From Thalassospira australica (GTDB lineage Bacteria > Pseudomonadota > Alphaproteobacteria > Rhodospirillales > Thalassospiraceae): DNA of 64,000 nt. Positions 16,570 through 24,951 of the stretch are shown in pieces; position 1 is the first letter of the stretch; the number at the start of each line of letters is the position of its first letter. The position numbers and the translations under genes are program-made. The DNA lies in contig NZ_JRJE01000009.1 of the NCBI RefSeq assembly GCF_000763295.1, positions 1-64,000 of the forward strand, written 5' to 3'. The notes beneath the pieces were generated by a model. The model ran no database searches, had not been told where the DNA came from, and saw only the letters and a program-made list of their open reading frames with translations.

Positions 16570-17406
16570 TTAAATTCCGTGAGGGATACGGGCAAGCTGT
16601 GCGAAATACATTTCCTTGTGCGCCCGAAGTGCGGCATCCGCAGCATTGAGCGCCGTCGTCGATGTATCGCCTTTTTCTGCTTCATGAAGCCCAAAAACGG
16701 GTTCAAGCATGATCGGATGGCCGTCATGGGTATAGGGATGCTGATCTAGCCACCGGGTAATGGCATCAACGCGCTGCCAGATATCTTCTTCGTCAACATT
16801 GTACATCAATGCGACGAAGTCATTGCAGCCAAGGTATCCCAGGTGATGCGGCGACATGATAAAGTCCGCCATAGTCCGCCGCACATAGTTAAACAAACCG
16901 TCTTTGCATTCCTGCCCATAGGTCTGCAGGATTTCATCAAGGTTGGACAGCTCACATAACAGAAGCATGCGGCTGGTTCTGTCGGTTCCGACCAATGCCA
17001 TTTCATTTTCAAGAATTTGCATGAATGCTGGGCGGCTAAGCGCACCGGTAAAGGGATCCCGTCCCTCGTTGCGTGCAAGATCGGCCTGGCGTTTTTTCAG
17101 ATCGCTAAGGTTTTCGGTCAGCCCGTTAATCCGCACCATCAACCGGCCAATCGCCTGTTCAACTGCCGGCGTGACCTGATGATCAGGGATGCCAAGGACA
17201 TTTGCCATATCGGGCGTGTGGTAAGGGGCCTCGTCTACCGTATCTGGCACATCGTCGGTATCAATATCAACCTGATGCTTCTGATCGCGCACACGACGCT
17301 GTCCGGCATTTTTGCCATATGCAAAAACGCCGTACGGGCTTGATGGGTATCGCCCATCCCCGCCGCCCATCGAGGCTGTTGTTGATCCGGGCCTTGTGAC
17401 TTTCAT
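16570..17406 (-). CDS. Degenerate GGDEF-domain protein
   Basis: A 278-residue protein with a disordered N-terminus (1-85), a short coiled coil (about 97-115) and a GGDEF-like domain (about 118-275) beginning RDPFTGALSRPAFMQILE. The signature is decayed: GYLGCNDF stands where RxGGDEF is expected, and the metal/substrate segment reads LCELSNLDEI rather than DxDxFKxIND. It should not make cyclic-di-GMP; it may bind nucleotide or serve as a scaffold. No transmembrane segment is evident. The ATG at 17406 is the first in frame. Confidence 0.72.
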   Translation of the reverse strand: MKVTRPGSTTASMGGGDGRYPSSPYGVFAYGKNAGQRRVRDQKHQVDIDTDDVPDTVDEAPYHTPDMANVLGIPDHQVTPAVEQAIGRLMVRINGLTENLSDLKKRQADLARNEGRDPFTGALSRPAFMQILENEMALVGTDRTSRMLLLCELSNLDEILQTYGQECKDGLFNYVRRTMADFIMSPHHLGYLGCNDFVALMYNVDEEDIWQRVDAITRWLDQHPYTHDGHPIMLEPVFGLHEAEKGDTSTTALNAADAALRAHKEMYFAQLARIPHGI

Positions 17407-17599
17407 GTCTGACCTTCCGTGCTACCTGCACAGCTATATGAGATAATGGTAAATAATAGATCAAAAAGGAAAACAATTCACCCCTATTTTCAATCTATAG
17501 TAAGGATAGGATTGCTATTCTTTGGAATAGTCTAAACTTCTTAATAAGATTAGCCTGATGTACAGGGGTTTTCAGGGGAAGACAATCCTTCAAGTAAGC

Positions 17600-17627
17600 T
17601 TGCATCCTTGTTTGCGCTGCATATAAT
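17600..17627 (+). promoter_or_regulatory. Sigma-70 promoter of purE
   Basis: TTGCAT (17600-17605), a 16-base spacer and a perfect TATAAT (17622-17627) lie 40 bases before the purE start codon. Confidence 0.75.
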
Positions 17628-17666
17628 GCGGGCCTTCACGAAACCGCCCGAAACGGAGCCGCCATC

Positions 17667-18167
17667 ATGAGCGATCAATCACCGGTCATCGGCATTATCA
17701 TGGGAAGCCAGTCGGACTGGGAAACCATGAAAAATGCGGCAGATGTCCTTGATGCGCTGAACGTTGCCTATGAGACAAAAATCGTCTCGGCCCATCGCAC
17801 ACCTGATCGCCTGTATGATTATGCCAAAACGGCAAAATCGCGCGGACTTAAGGTCATCATTGCCGGTGCTGGTGGCGCGGCACACCTTCCGGGCATGGCA
17901 TCTGCAATGACCCCGCTTCCGGTTTTGGGTGTTCCGGTTCAAAGCCGTGCGCTTAAAGGGCTCGATAGCCTGCTGTCGATTGTGCAGATGCCCGGTGGTG
18001 TTCCGGTTGGCACCCTTGCAATCGGGTCTGCCGGGGCGAAGAATGCCGGCCTGATGGCTGCCGAAATCATGGCCCTGATGGATGATGGCCTTGCCGCCCG
18101 TCTTGATGACTGGCGCGCGGCCCAGACCGCATCGGTCGCAGATGAACCGGTTGATCCTGCACCATGA
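17667..18167 (+). CDS. purE: N5-carboxyaminoimidazole ribonucleotide mutase
   Basis: Step of purine synthesis that moves the carboxyl of N5-CAIR to give CAIR. It has 166 residues with [12 protein letters not shown] at the N-terminus, [13 protein letters not shown] (the catalytic His region, about 45-57), and [10 protein letters not shown]. These identify a class I PurE that works with PurK, which follows at 18290. CGGAG lies just upstream of the ATG. Confidence 0.96.
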   Translation: MSDQSPVIGIIMGSQSDWETMKNAADVLDALNVAYETKIVSAHRTPDRLYDYAKTAKSRGLKVIIAGAGGAAHLPGMASAMTPLPVLGVPVQSRALKGLDSLLSIVQMPGGVPVGTLAIGSAGAKNAGLMAAEIMALMDDGLAARLDDWRAAQTASVADEPVDPAP

Positions 18168-18172
18168 TTTAA

Positions 18173-18199
18173 AAAGGCGCGCCTAACGGGCGCGTTTTT
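18173..18199 (+). terminator. Terminator-like hairpin between purE and purK
   Basis: CGCGCC pairs with GGCGCG (18178-18183 with 18089-equivalent arm 18189-18194) and is followed by TTTTTG. It lies inside what would be the purEK operon. Confidence 0.7.
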
Positions 18200-18289
18200 G
18201 TTTATCAACGACATTTAGACGGTTGCCGCCAGACGGCTACCGCACTGGGCAACAGCTTCCCATCTGGAAGAGTTTTGATCGAGGATTAC

Positions 18290-19378
18290 ATGACGCAGGA
18301 CTTCGACACGCGCATCATCGCTCCGGGCAGCACGATTGGTATTATGGGCAATGGCCAACTTGGGCGCATGGCGGCCTTCTGCGCAGCGGAACTGGGCTAT
18401 AAGGTCCACGTTTTCGGCCCGGGTGCCGATAGCCCGACCGAACAGGTCTGTGCCAAGGCAACGGTTGCAGATTACAGCGATCTTGATGCCCTGCGCACGT
18501 TTGCCGAAGATGTCGATGTCGTGACGTTTGAATTTGAAAACGTCCCCCATGACAGCGTCAAACTGCTGGCCGATCTTGTTCCGGTGCGGCCGGGCTGGAA
18601 ATGCCTGCATATTTCCCAAAACCGCCTGCGCGAAAAGACCTTTTGCAACGACAACGGCATTGGCACCGCACCGTTTGAAGCGGTTCGTTCACTTGCCGAC
18701 CTTGAAGCCGCAGTTGCCAAACTTGGCCGCCCATCGGTCCTTAAGACCACTGAGCTCGGCTATGACGGCAAGGGGCAGGTCAAAATTGCCACGGATACCG
18801 ACCTGGCTCAGGCATGGGCCGAAATGAACGGTGCAGAGGCAATCCTTGAAGGCTTTGTTTCCTTTGAGCGTGAAATCTCGGTCATCGTCGCACGCGGGAT
18901 TGCAGGGGATACCGCCTGTTTCTGCCCGGTTGAGAACGTTCACACCAACCATATTCTTGATGTTACCGTTGCCCCGGCAGAAATCGCCGACGACCTTTCG
19001 AAAAAGGCAGAAGACATCGCGATCAAACTGGTCAGTGCGATGGAATTTGTCGGGCTTCTGGCGGTTGAGATGTTTGTTACCCGCGATGGTGACATTCTGG
19101 TCAATGAAGTCGCCCCGCGCCCGCACAACTCGGGTCACTGGACGATTGATGCCTGTATCACCAGTCAGTTCGAACAATTTGTCCGGGCCGTCTGCGGCCT
19201 GCCACTAGGCGATCCGGCACACCATTCCAAGGCGCGCATGAAGAACCTTCTGGGCGATGACATCAATGACTGGCAGGCAATTTTGACCGAGCCGAACGCC
19301 AAATTGCATCTTTATGGCAAGGCCGAAGCAAAACCCGGCCGGAAAATGGGTCATGTAACCTGGGTTCTGCCAAAGTAA
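18290..19378 (+). CDS. purK: 5-(carboxyamino)imidazole ribonucleotide synthase
   Basis: ATP-grasp enzyme that carboxylates AIR to N5-CAIR with bicarbonate and ATP, the step before PurE. It has 362 residues. GIMGNGQLGRMAAFCAAELG opens the N-terminal domain; KTTELGYDGKGQ is the ATP-grasp loop; LAVEMFV and NEVAPRPHNSGHWTIDAC form the metal-binding end. I took ATG 18290, five bases after GAGG, over the frame opening at 18275. It is separated from purE by a hairpin with a T tract, so its expression may be reduced or independently started. Confidence 0.95.
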   Translation: MTQDFDTRIIAPGSTIGIMGNGQLGRMAAFCAAELGYKVHVFGPGADSPTEQVCAKATVADYSDLDALRTFAEDVDVVTFEFENVPHDSVKLLADLVPVRPGWKCLHISQNRLREKTFCNDNGIGTAPFEAVRSLADLEAAVAKLGRPSVLKTTELGYDGKGQVKIATDTDLAQAWAEMNGAEAILEGFVSFEREISVIVARGIAGDTACFCPVENVHTNHILDVTVAPAEIADDLSKKAEDIAIKLVSAMEFVGLLAVEMFVTRDGDILVNEVAPRPHNSGHWTIDACITSQFEQFVRAVCGLPLGDPAHHSKARMKNLLGDDINDWQAILTEPNAKLHLYGKAEAKPGRKMGHVTWVLPK

Positions 19379-19411
19379 GTCATCCGACACAAACCGTCTG
19401 ACACCAATGTC

Positions 19412-19444
19412 GCCCCGGATGCCTGCTGCATTCGGGGCTTTTTT
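19412..19444 (+). terminator. Terminator of purK
   Basis: GCCCCGGATGC pairs with GCATTCGGGGC around CTGCT, followed by a run of T residues. Confidence 0.9.
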
Positions 19445-19557
19445 ATATGTGTTTCATCGCGTTACCCACCCACACACCGAATTGGCATTTTGTGCCCAGT
19501 GGATTGGCATCTGGTTTGCTGTTGTCAGGGCAGGAAACTCTTTACGGATGACGCGTG

Positions 19558-20238
19558 ATGAAAAAGCTTCTGATCATTCTTTCACTGATCCTTGGCCTGA
19601 CCGCCATGGAAAGCCGCACAAACATGGCCCTGGCAACCCCGGGTGCTGCTGGCTTTCCCGACGTGGTCGAAGGCGACAAATTGCGCTTTGGCAGCATGAT
19701 TGTCGAACTGTTTGGTATTCGCGCCCCAAAACCCGGCATGATCTGCCGGGCCGGGTCGGTTGAATTTCAGTGCGGCGCGGCAGCGGCACAGGCGCTGGAT
19801 CGCATCATTGAAAATTACGCCATCAAATGTCAGCAGGTATCAAACGTGCAACTGTTCCCGATGCTGACGGAATGCCAGATGGGACAAAGCGATCTGAACC
19901 GCCTGATCCTGCGCGCCGGATGGGCGATGGTCGATATGGTTAGTTGTGACACACACCCGGCCTGCCCGACCTATTTGCGCGATCAGCAATTCGCCAAGGA
20001 CAACAAAAAAGGCATCTGGATGGGAACCCCGCCTTCCGAACTGGTTGCCCTTGCTTCCAAGCCAACAGCCATTGACATCCAGAACGAGGATGACGCCACC
20101 AAACGCAAGGATGCGGCCAAAGATGCTGTCAAACCACACATCTTCGAGGCTCCAATTCAGGTTGATCTGGCCTCGGAGATGGAAAAGGCCAACGCACCGG
20201 ACCGCACGCTTCTGAGTTTCCTTGACGTGGCGTTCTGA
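19558..20238 (+). CDS. Secreted staphylococcal-nuclease-fold protein, probably inactive
   Basis: A 226-residue exported protein with a signal peptide (about 1-26). The next stretch (36-150) follows the staphylococcal nuclease fold: VVEGDKLRFGSMIVELFGIRAP aligns with the VxDGDT...RLxGIDAPE core, and GRAxxxQC-like and GWAMVD segments follow. The residues that catalyse in the family are replaced: Glu50 for the first Arg, Arg55 for the Asp, Lys58 for the Glu. It is therefore unlikely to cut nucleic acid. Six cysteines suggest disulfides. GTG 19555 directly precedes the ATG and could also start. The C-terminal 70 residues are unrecognised. Confidence 0.65.
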   Translation: MKKLLIILSLILGLTAMESRTNMALATPGAAGFPDVVEGDKLRFGSMIVELFGIRAPKPGMICRAGSVEFQCGAAAAQALDRIIENYAIKCQQVSNVQLFPMLTECQMGQSDLNRLILRAGWAMVDMVSCDTHPACPTYLRDQQFAKDNKKGIWMGTPPSELVALASKPTAIDIQNEDDATKRKDAAKDAVKPHIFEAPIQVDLASEMEKANAPDRTLLSFLDVAF

Positions 20239-20268
20239 TCCCGACTGCAATCAGAGTTTCCATTGCTT

Positions 20269-20312
20269 AAAACAAAACGCCGCCGCGCAATATACCGGTG
20301 GCGTTTTGTTTT
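20269..20312. terminator. Bidirectional terminator between the SNase-like gene and coq9
   Basis: A perfect 13-pair stem (20269-20281 with 20300-20312) has A-rich and T-rich ends, so it can stop transcription from both converging genes. Confidence 0.92.
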
Positions 20313-20341
20313 AGGTCAGGACCTATTGATACGACTGGCGC

Positions 20342-21037
20342 TTAACCGCCAAACTGTCGGCGCATGCGGTTCGGGGTCGGTACGCACCGCGCGACCTTCG
20401 CGCCGAGCTTGAACGGCGCAGTCGCGACTTTACCGATCTTGCCAAATTTGGCGGTGATTTTCGGAATTTGCAGAACATTGCTGATGCGACGATCCAGAAA
20501 CGCCCAGCTGTCGGCATGTCCATCAGATGTATCATCAAGCCAATAGGCAAGCGTGGAGCCATACACACCGGCAAGCAACATACGCTTGGTGTACCAATTA
20601 TGGTCGGTCGATGTATCCCCTGCCGCAATCCACATTTTATCAACGGTTCCATGCGTCAGCTTAAGACCAAGGGCTGCATTCTGCGGCAGCGCCATGAAGG
20701 CAAGTGCTGCGCGCACCGTGTCTTTCTGATCTTCGACCAGATCAAGACGGGTTTTAACCGCAGTTGCAATGCGCTCGCGGATTTTCATATCATCAAGCCC
20801 CTTGGCATCAAGGGCCTCGACCATTTTGCGATCGGTCATTTCAACATAGGTAATGATGGCCTGACGAATGCCATTGGGAAACAGTCTGTCTACCTCACCC
20901 GGCGCAAGATCAAGATCCTCCGCACCAGCGTGCAATGACTGTTTGCTCCAGCCATCAAAAGGCACATGATCAAGGGCGGCCTCAACCAGTGCTTCGCGCT
21001 GCGCTTGCAGGCGGCTCATGCTTTCAGTGACAGACAT
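20342..21037 (-). CDS. COQ9 family protein
   Basis: Homologue of mitochondrial COQ9, a lipid-binding TetR-like helical protein that presents ubiquinone precursors to hydroxylases such as COQ7. It has 231 residues, with a TetR-like N-terminal helix bundle (1-75; VPFDGWSKQSLHAGAEDLDL) and the family segment DNWYTKRMLLAGVYGSTLAYWLDD-like at about 165-188, ending in a basic tail. Its ATG follows the deformylase TGA without a gap, with GGAGG inside the deformylase gene, so the two are translationally coupled. Confidence 0.88.
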   Translation of the reverse strand: MSVTESMSRLQAQREALVEAALDHVPFDGWSKQSLHAGAEDLDLAPGEVDRLFPNGIRQAIITYVEMTDRKMVEALDAKGLDDMKIRERIATAVKTRLDLVEDQKDTVRAALAFMALPQNAALGLKLTHGTVDKMWIAAGDTSTDHNWYTKRMLLAGVYGSTLAYWLDDTSDGHADSWAFLDRRISNVLQIPKITAKFGKIGKVATAPFKLGAKVARCVPTPNRMRRQFGG

Positions 21038-21613
21038 TCAGGCCTCCTCGTCATCTGCTGGGGCGTCGGTTGCCCTAAAGGTAGTCTCGGGCGGGTTTTC
21101 GCGCAATTCTTCGTTAAATCCAAGAAGCGTCATGTCTTCCATACGTTCGGGATACATCACTCCGATCAAATGATCATATTCGTGCTGCACCACACGCGCA
21201 TGAAAGCCGCCCGCAACCTGTTCGACAGCCTTGCCCTGTTCATTTAACCCGCGATACCGGATTTTGTTCCACCGCGGGACAACACCCTGCAGGCCAGGTA
21301 TCGATAAACATCCTTCCCAACCATCCACGATTTCATCGCCAATCGGCTCGATTTCCGGGTTGATCAAAACACTTAACGGGATTTCACCGTCATCGGGATC
21401 GTCGCTTTTGCGAAGGGCAGGCACATAATAGACCATGATCGCCTTGGACTGAAAAACCTGCGGTGCCGCAAGGCCAACGCCCCCGGCATCCTTCATGGTT
21501 TCCTTCATGTCAGCAATCAGACGCTGAATTTCGGGATCAAGCGGGTCTTCGACCCTGTCTGCAACACGGCGCAAAACAGGGTGGCCCATCCGGGCAATTT
21601 TGAGGATCGACAT
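21038..21613 (-). CDS. def: Peptide deformylase
   Basis: Removes the formyl group from nascent N-termini using a metal (iron or zinc). It has 191 residues with all three motifs intact: GVGLAAPQ, EGCLS (metal Cys) and QHEYDHL (two His ligands and the catalytic Glu). ATG 21613 gives the usual MSILKIARMGHPVLR start; the frame is also open from a TTG at 21631. It is followed directly by coq9 rather than by fmt, its usual neighbour, so it may be a second deformylase. Confidence 0.94.
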   Translation of the reverse strand: MSILKIARMGHPVLRRVADRVEDPLDPEIQRLIADMKETMKDAGGVGLAAPQVFQSKAIMVYYVPALRKSDDPDDGEIPLSVLINPEIEPIGDEIVDGWEGCLSIPGLQGVVPRWNKIRYRGLNEQGKAVEQVAGGFHARVVQHEYDHLIGVMYPERMEDMTLLGFNEELRENPPETTFRATDAPADDEEA

Positions 21614-21679
21614 AGCCTTATATCCAACCAAAACTGCCCGGCTGTAAAGCCCCTATACGCGCTAACACACGATCATTGC

Positions 21680-22912
21680 TTAATGACCAGAGAAGACCAA
21701 TGTCTGAATCGGCCACAGCAGTGCCTGAACACGCAACAACAATGCATGCACAATCCCGACCGTCTGGACCATATGCAGGAACAGCCATTCCCCGGCGCCG
21801 ACATCAGGATTTTCAAGTTGGTCATGGGTATTGGTGTATGCATTGGCGATACACTGACTGCCCCAAGGCACATTTTTGACCTGTTCGGGATACAACGGGA
21901 TCATCTTCGCCAGGAACGTGCCCGGTTTGCTGCGTTCCGAAATATCCAGCAGTCGGTCGGTCGGTCGGAACTGACCGGCAGCAATAACCGGCTGCACACT
22001 GGTAACAAGCATCGGAACAACTTCAAACGGAAGCGATGCACAGGTCATCTCGGCAATAACACCGGCCTTTACAACCTGTGCAGAGACTTGCTGGAACCCG
22101 GCCTGAAATACGACGTCCTTGGGCTTTTCCGGAATCAGAATACCCGCCGGGCGCAACAAGGGGTTCACAATATCCCCGACCTGCAAGGCAAATTGCTGAA
22201 TTTCGCCGTCAACACCGGCCCGAACGACCGTCTTTGACAAGGCAACTTCGGCTGAGCGCAAGGCTGCCTCCGCACTGGCAAGCTGCGCGGGCAATAAAGT
22301 GTCCAGTCTGGTTTGAACCGCCGTCATGTTTGCCATTGCGGCATTCACCCCACCCTGACGGGTGGTCAGGGCAACTTCGAGTTTTTCGACCTCGCGCCGG
22401 GAAACCGCGTTGGTTCCACGCGACAAAAGGTCCGCCTTCACGTTCAATTCATCGCGCACCTGGGCGTAGGCCCCTTGAGCTTCTTCAAGGTTCCCGGCAG
22501 CTACCGCAAGATCGGCTTCGGCAACGGCCATCTGCGCACGGATCTGTTCGATTTCCTGACGGGCCATTTCGACCGCTTCGGTCTCTGCGCGGTCATCAAG
22601 GCGAAACAGTGGATCACCTGATTTCACCAGCGCATCATTGCCGGTGTAAATTTCGACCACCCGGCCGTTCTTTTCCGGCAAAATCGTCAAAGTCCGGAAG
22701 AAAGACGCGACGTTATGGCTTGATGGATGGAAATAGAAGATCAGGGTAATCAGCGAAATGGTCAGGATCGCACAACCGACAATCCCGTAACGCAGTTCAT
22801 ACCAAACGGAAAACAGGGTGATTTCCTTGCCAATACGTTTGCCCTGCCGATAGCGGCGGAACAGATAGTCCGGCAGAACGGTAAAGATCGAACACAGAAG
22901 AAGCTCAAACAT
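21680..22912 (-). CDS. HlyD-family membrane fusion (adaptor) protein
   Basis: A 410-residue periplasmic adaptor anchored in the inner membrane by a segment near residues 40-65. A biotinyl-lipoyl-like half (RVVEIYTGNDALVKSGDPLF), a long alpha hairpin (about 115-225) and the returning half (VVRAGVDGEIQQFALQVGDIV) follow. Such proteins work with an exporter or outer-membrane channel; none is adjacent. It overlaps the gene at 22905 by eight bases, with AGGAGA before its ATG, so the two form a pair. The pairing recalls the E. coli yiaV/yiaW and yibH/yibI type, which is analogy only. Confidence 0.82.
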   Translation of the reverse strand: MFELLLCSIFTVLPDYLFRRYRQGKRIGKEITLFSVWYELRYGIVGCAILTISLITLIFYFHPSSHNVASFFRTLTILPEKNGRVVEIYTGNDALVKSGDPLFRLDDRAETEAVEMARQEIEQIRAQMAVAEADLAVAAGNLEEAQGAYAQVRDELNVKADLLSRGTNAVSRREVEKLEVALTTRQGGVNAAMANMTAVQTRLDTLLPAQLASAEAALRSAEVALSKTVVRAGVDGEIQQFALQVGDIVNPLLRPAGILIPEKPKDVVFQAGFQQVSAQVVKAGVIAEMTCASLPFEVVPMLVTSVQPVIAAGQFRPTDRLLDISERSKPGTFLAKMIPLYPEQVKNVPWGSQCIANAYTNTHDQLENPDVGAGEWLFLHMVQTVGIVHALLLRVQALLWPIQTLVFSGH

Positions 22913-23354
22913 CTTTATGGTTCTCCTGCGCAGTCGTCGTATTGGAAATATCGCTCGCCGTTGCACCATCGGACACCGGTGCCGGTGCGGCCGAGTCGCT
23001 TATGGCGCCTCTTTGCCGTGCCATGGCCTTGAGCGCATCGGCAATCGACTTGATCGGTGTGTAAAAGTCAGGAACCTGAACCACTGCAATCACCAATGCT
23101 GCCAACCAAAACAGGTTGTTATGGGTAAACAGTGCAAGAAGTGTAAGGATACTGATCAGCTGGATTTGCGTGTGGTTGGCATGGTGGGCCAGTCTTTCAG
23201 GCAGCGCATGCAGGCTCAGATACAAAGCCCCCAAACCAAACACCGTTAGTATAATGAACCAGACAATAATGGTGAACAGGACATCCGATTGTCCAGGGCC
23301 GGTAACGAAGAACGGCGCATGTGCAATGGCCGTCTCCCGCAAAGAGCTTTCCAT
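22905..23354 (-). CDS. Small two-helix inner-membrane protein paired with HlyD-like adaptor
   Basis: A 149-residue protein I do not recognise as a named family. Two clear membrane helices (about 24-48 and 65-92) are followed by a polar, disordered tail rich in Ala, Ser and Thr. ATG 23354 is preferred to an upstream TTG. It is translated into the adaptor gene by an eight-base overlap, so a joint role is likely. The function is unknown. Confidence 0.6.
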   Translation of the reverse strand: MESSLRETAIAHAPFFVTGPGQSDVLFTIIVWFIILTVFGLGALYLSLHALPERLAHHANHTQIQLISILTLLALFTHNNLFWLAALVIAVVQVPDFYTPIKSIADALKAMARQRGAISDSAAPAPVSDGATASDISNTTTAQENHKDV

Positions 23355-23710
23355 AACCAAAATCCCATCTTTCGTATGGCTCAAATGCAATAAGCGAGTT
23401 TTGTCAAAGCATTATACCCAACTTTTCAATGAGTTTTTACCTATTAATTCGCCCTCTGGTCGCTATCACAAAACTGACATTGAAAATCAAGGCCCTCTTC
23501 GACTGTATAGGGTGGCCTATTACCGTGTTTTTTGCCTTGGCGTTTCGCGATACACGCCAAACAAACGCCAAAGGCGAATATCTCCTTGCCTCTTTTCTTT
23601 TTGTCCGGTTTGCACTATATACAGCCCACGGTCATCGTGATCGTAAATCCAACCGGGGGGCATTCCGCCACTCCGGGTGTTTTTGTTTTTTTGAAAGGAG
23701 CGTGGTTTCC
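23355..23710. other. Divergent promoter region of the adaptor pair and rpsU
   Basis: No gene is supported in these 356 bases. TATATA at about 23618 is a plausible -10 for rpsU, but a convincing -35 at the right distance is not seen. Confidence 0.4.
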
Positions 23711-23914
23711 GTGCAGGTAATCGTTCGCGACAACAATGTCGATCAGGCTCTGAAAGCGCTTAAGAAAAAGATGCAGCGTGAGGGCATTTTCCGTGAGATG
23801 AAACTCCGTCGCCACTTTGAAAAGCCGTCGGAGAAGAAAGCTCGCGAAGGGGCGGAAGCAATCCGTCGTGCCCGCAAGCTGGAGCGTAAGCGCATCGAGC
23901 GCGAAGGCTTCTAG
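23711..23914 (+). CDS. rpsU: 30S ribosomal protein S21
   Basis: Ribosomal protein S21 of the small-subunit platform, near the anti-Shine-Dalgarno end of 16S rRNA. The 67 residues run [20 protein letters not shown] to the basic [17 protein letters not shown] and match the family throughout. The start is the GTG at 23711, ten bases after AGGAG; another GTG at 23702 is too close to the site. An open frame runs far upstream but is not part of the gene. Confidence 0.96.
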   Translation: MQVIVRDNNVDQALKALKKKMQREGIFREMKLRRHFEKPSEKKAREGAEAIRRARKLERKRIEREGF

Positions 23915-23955
23915 TCTTTTTCACTTTCGGGGTATCTCGAACGTGACTGTACGAT

Positions 23956-23977
23956 CGAATTTAGCATGCTAAATTCG
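23956..23977. repeat. 22-base perfect palindrome
   Basis: Bases 23956-23966 (CGAATTTAGCA) are exactly repeated in reverse complement at 23967-23977. It lies between the rpsU stop and its terminator. As RNA it would fold only as a tight hairpin, so a protein-binding DNA site is equally possible. Confidence 0.7.
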
Positions 23978-23987
23978 GACCCGTGCG

Positions 23988-24027
23988 CCAAACCCGCCTC
24001 GGAGCAATCCGGGCGGGTTTGGTTTTT
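23988..24027. terminator. Terminator of rpsU
   Basis: A perfect eleven-pair stem (CCAAACCCGCC at 23988-23998 with 24012-24022) is followed by TTTTT. It sits between converging genes. Confidence 0.93.
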
Positions 24028-24046
24028 CTGGGGCCCTGGTTTGAAG

Positions 24047-24811
24047 TCAGGCGGCCTTGCAGATCGAATTTCCACCATCAACAAGCATCGCCGAACCCGT
24101 CACAAAGCTTGAGGCATCGGACGCAAGGAACAATGCCGCCCTGGCAATTTCCACTGGATCAGCAATCCGGCCCAATGCATGGAACTTTTCGACCATGGCG
24201 CGGGTTTCGGGATCACCGGCAAAACTAGCCGCCATCGGCGTATCGGTGCCACCCGGGACAAGCGCATTCACCCGAACATTCGCCGCGCCATATTCCACTG
24301 CCAGACATTGCGCCATGCCCATCAGTCCCATCTTGCTGGCGGCATAGGCCGTCATGCCCGGCAAACCAATCGTATGCCCGACAAAGGTAGAGGTAAAAAT
24401 AACCGACCCGCCGCCACGTTCGGCAATGGCAGGCATCTGATACTTTGCCCCAAACATCGCAGAGCTCAGATTGGTCTGAAACGTCTTGTTCCAGTCACCG
24501 GCATCAATATCGCTAAGCGCACCGGGCGACCCCAGCGTTCCGGCGTTGTTAAAGCCGACATCAAGCCCGCCGTACTCGCCCACGGCGGCATTCACCAATG
24601 ATCTGGCGTACTCTTCGTCACAAACATCCCCGGCAATGGCAAAGGCTTCTCCGCCTGCACCGACGATCTCGGCAACGATGGCATCCAGTCGATCCGCATT
24701 GCGCGCGCCCAACACAAGCTTTGCGCCCTTGGTTGCAAACAGTTTGGCAGACGCCGCGCCAATGCCGCTGCTGGCCCCGGTGATGATGACAACCTTGTCT
24801 TGAAGTAACAT
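24047..24811 (-). CDS. Short-chain dehydrogenase/reductase
   Basis: Classical SDR of 254 residues using NAD(P)H. The cofactor motif TGASSGIG (about 11-18), NNAG (about 88-91) and the catalytic YAASK with upstream Ser are all present; the C-terminus ends with the usual FVTGSAMLVDGG. The Arg and Asn pattern after beta-2 (LGARN) favours NADP. ATG 24811, after GGAAAG, gives the family start; the frame is open further upstream. The substrate is not predictable and no pathway genes adjoin. Confidence 0.88.
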   Translation of the reverse strand: MLLQDKVVIITGASSGIGAASAKLFATKGAKLVLGARNADRLDAIVAEIVGAGGEAFAIAGDVCDEEYARSLVNAAVGEYGGLDVGFNNAGTLGSPGALSDIDAGDWNKTFQTNLSSAMFGAKYQMPAIAERGGGSVIFTSTFVGHTIGLPGMTAYAASKMGLMGMAQCLAVEYGAANVRVNALVPGGTDTPMAASFAGDPETRAMVEKFHALGRIADPVEIARAALFLASDASSFVTGSAMLVDGGNSICKAA

Positions 24812-24951
24812 GATCTTTCCATTCCATCTGGCACCGGCCAAAAGCTGCACGGTGCGATTAACAATGATGGAAAGGTATGGCGGATCAGAACGCCCCGCTC
24901 GCCAGTTTCGGACGCGACGTTTTCGCCCCTGCAACAGCGTTGCATACCTGC

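Noticed and set aside
23429..23710. A longer rpsU protein from the upstream open frame
   Set aside because: The residues before 23711 are not S21-like, and the ribosome site fits the GTG at 23711.
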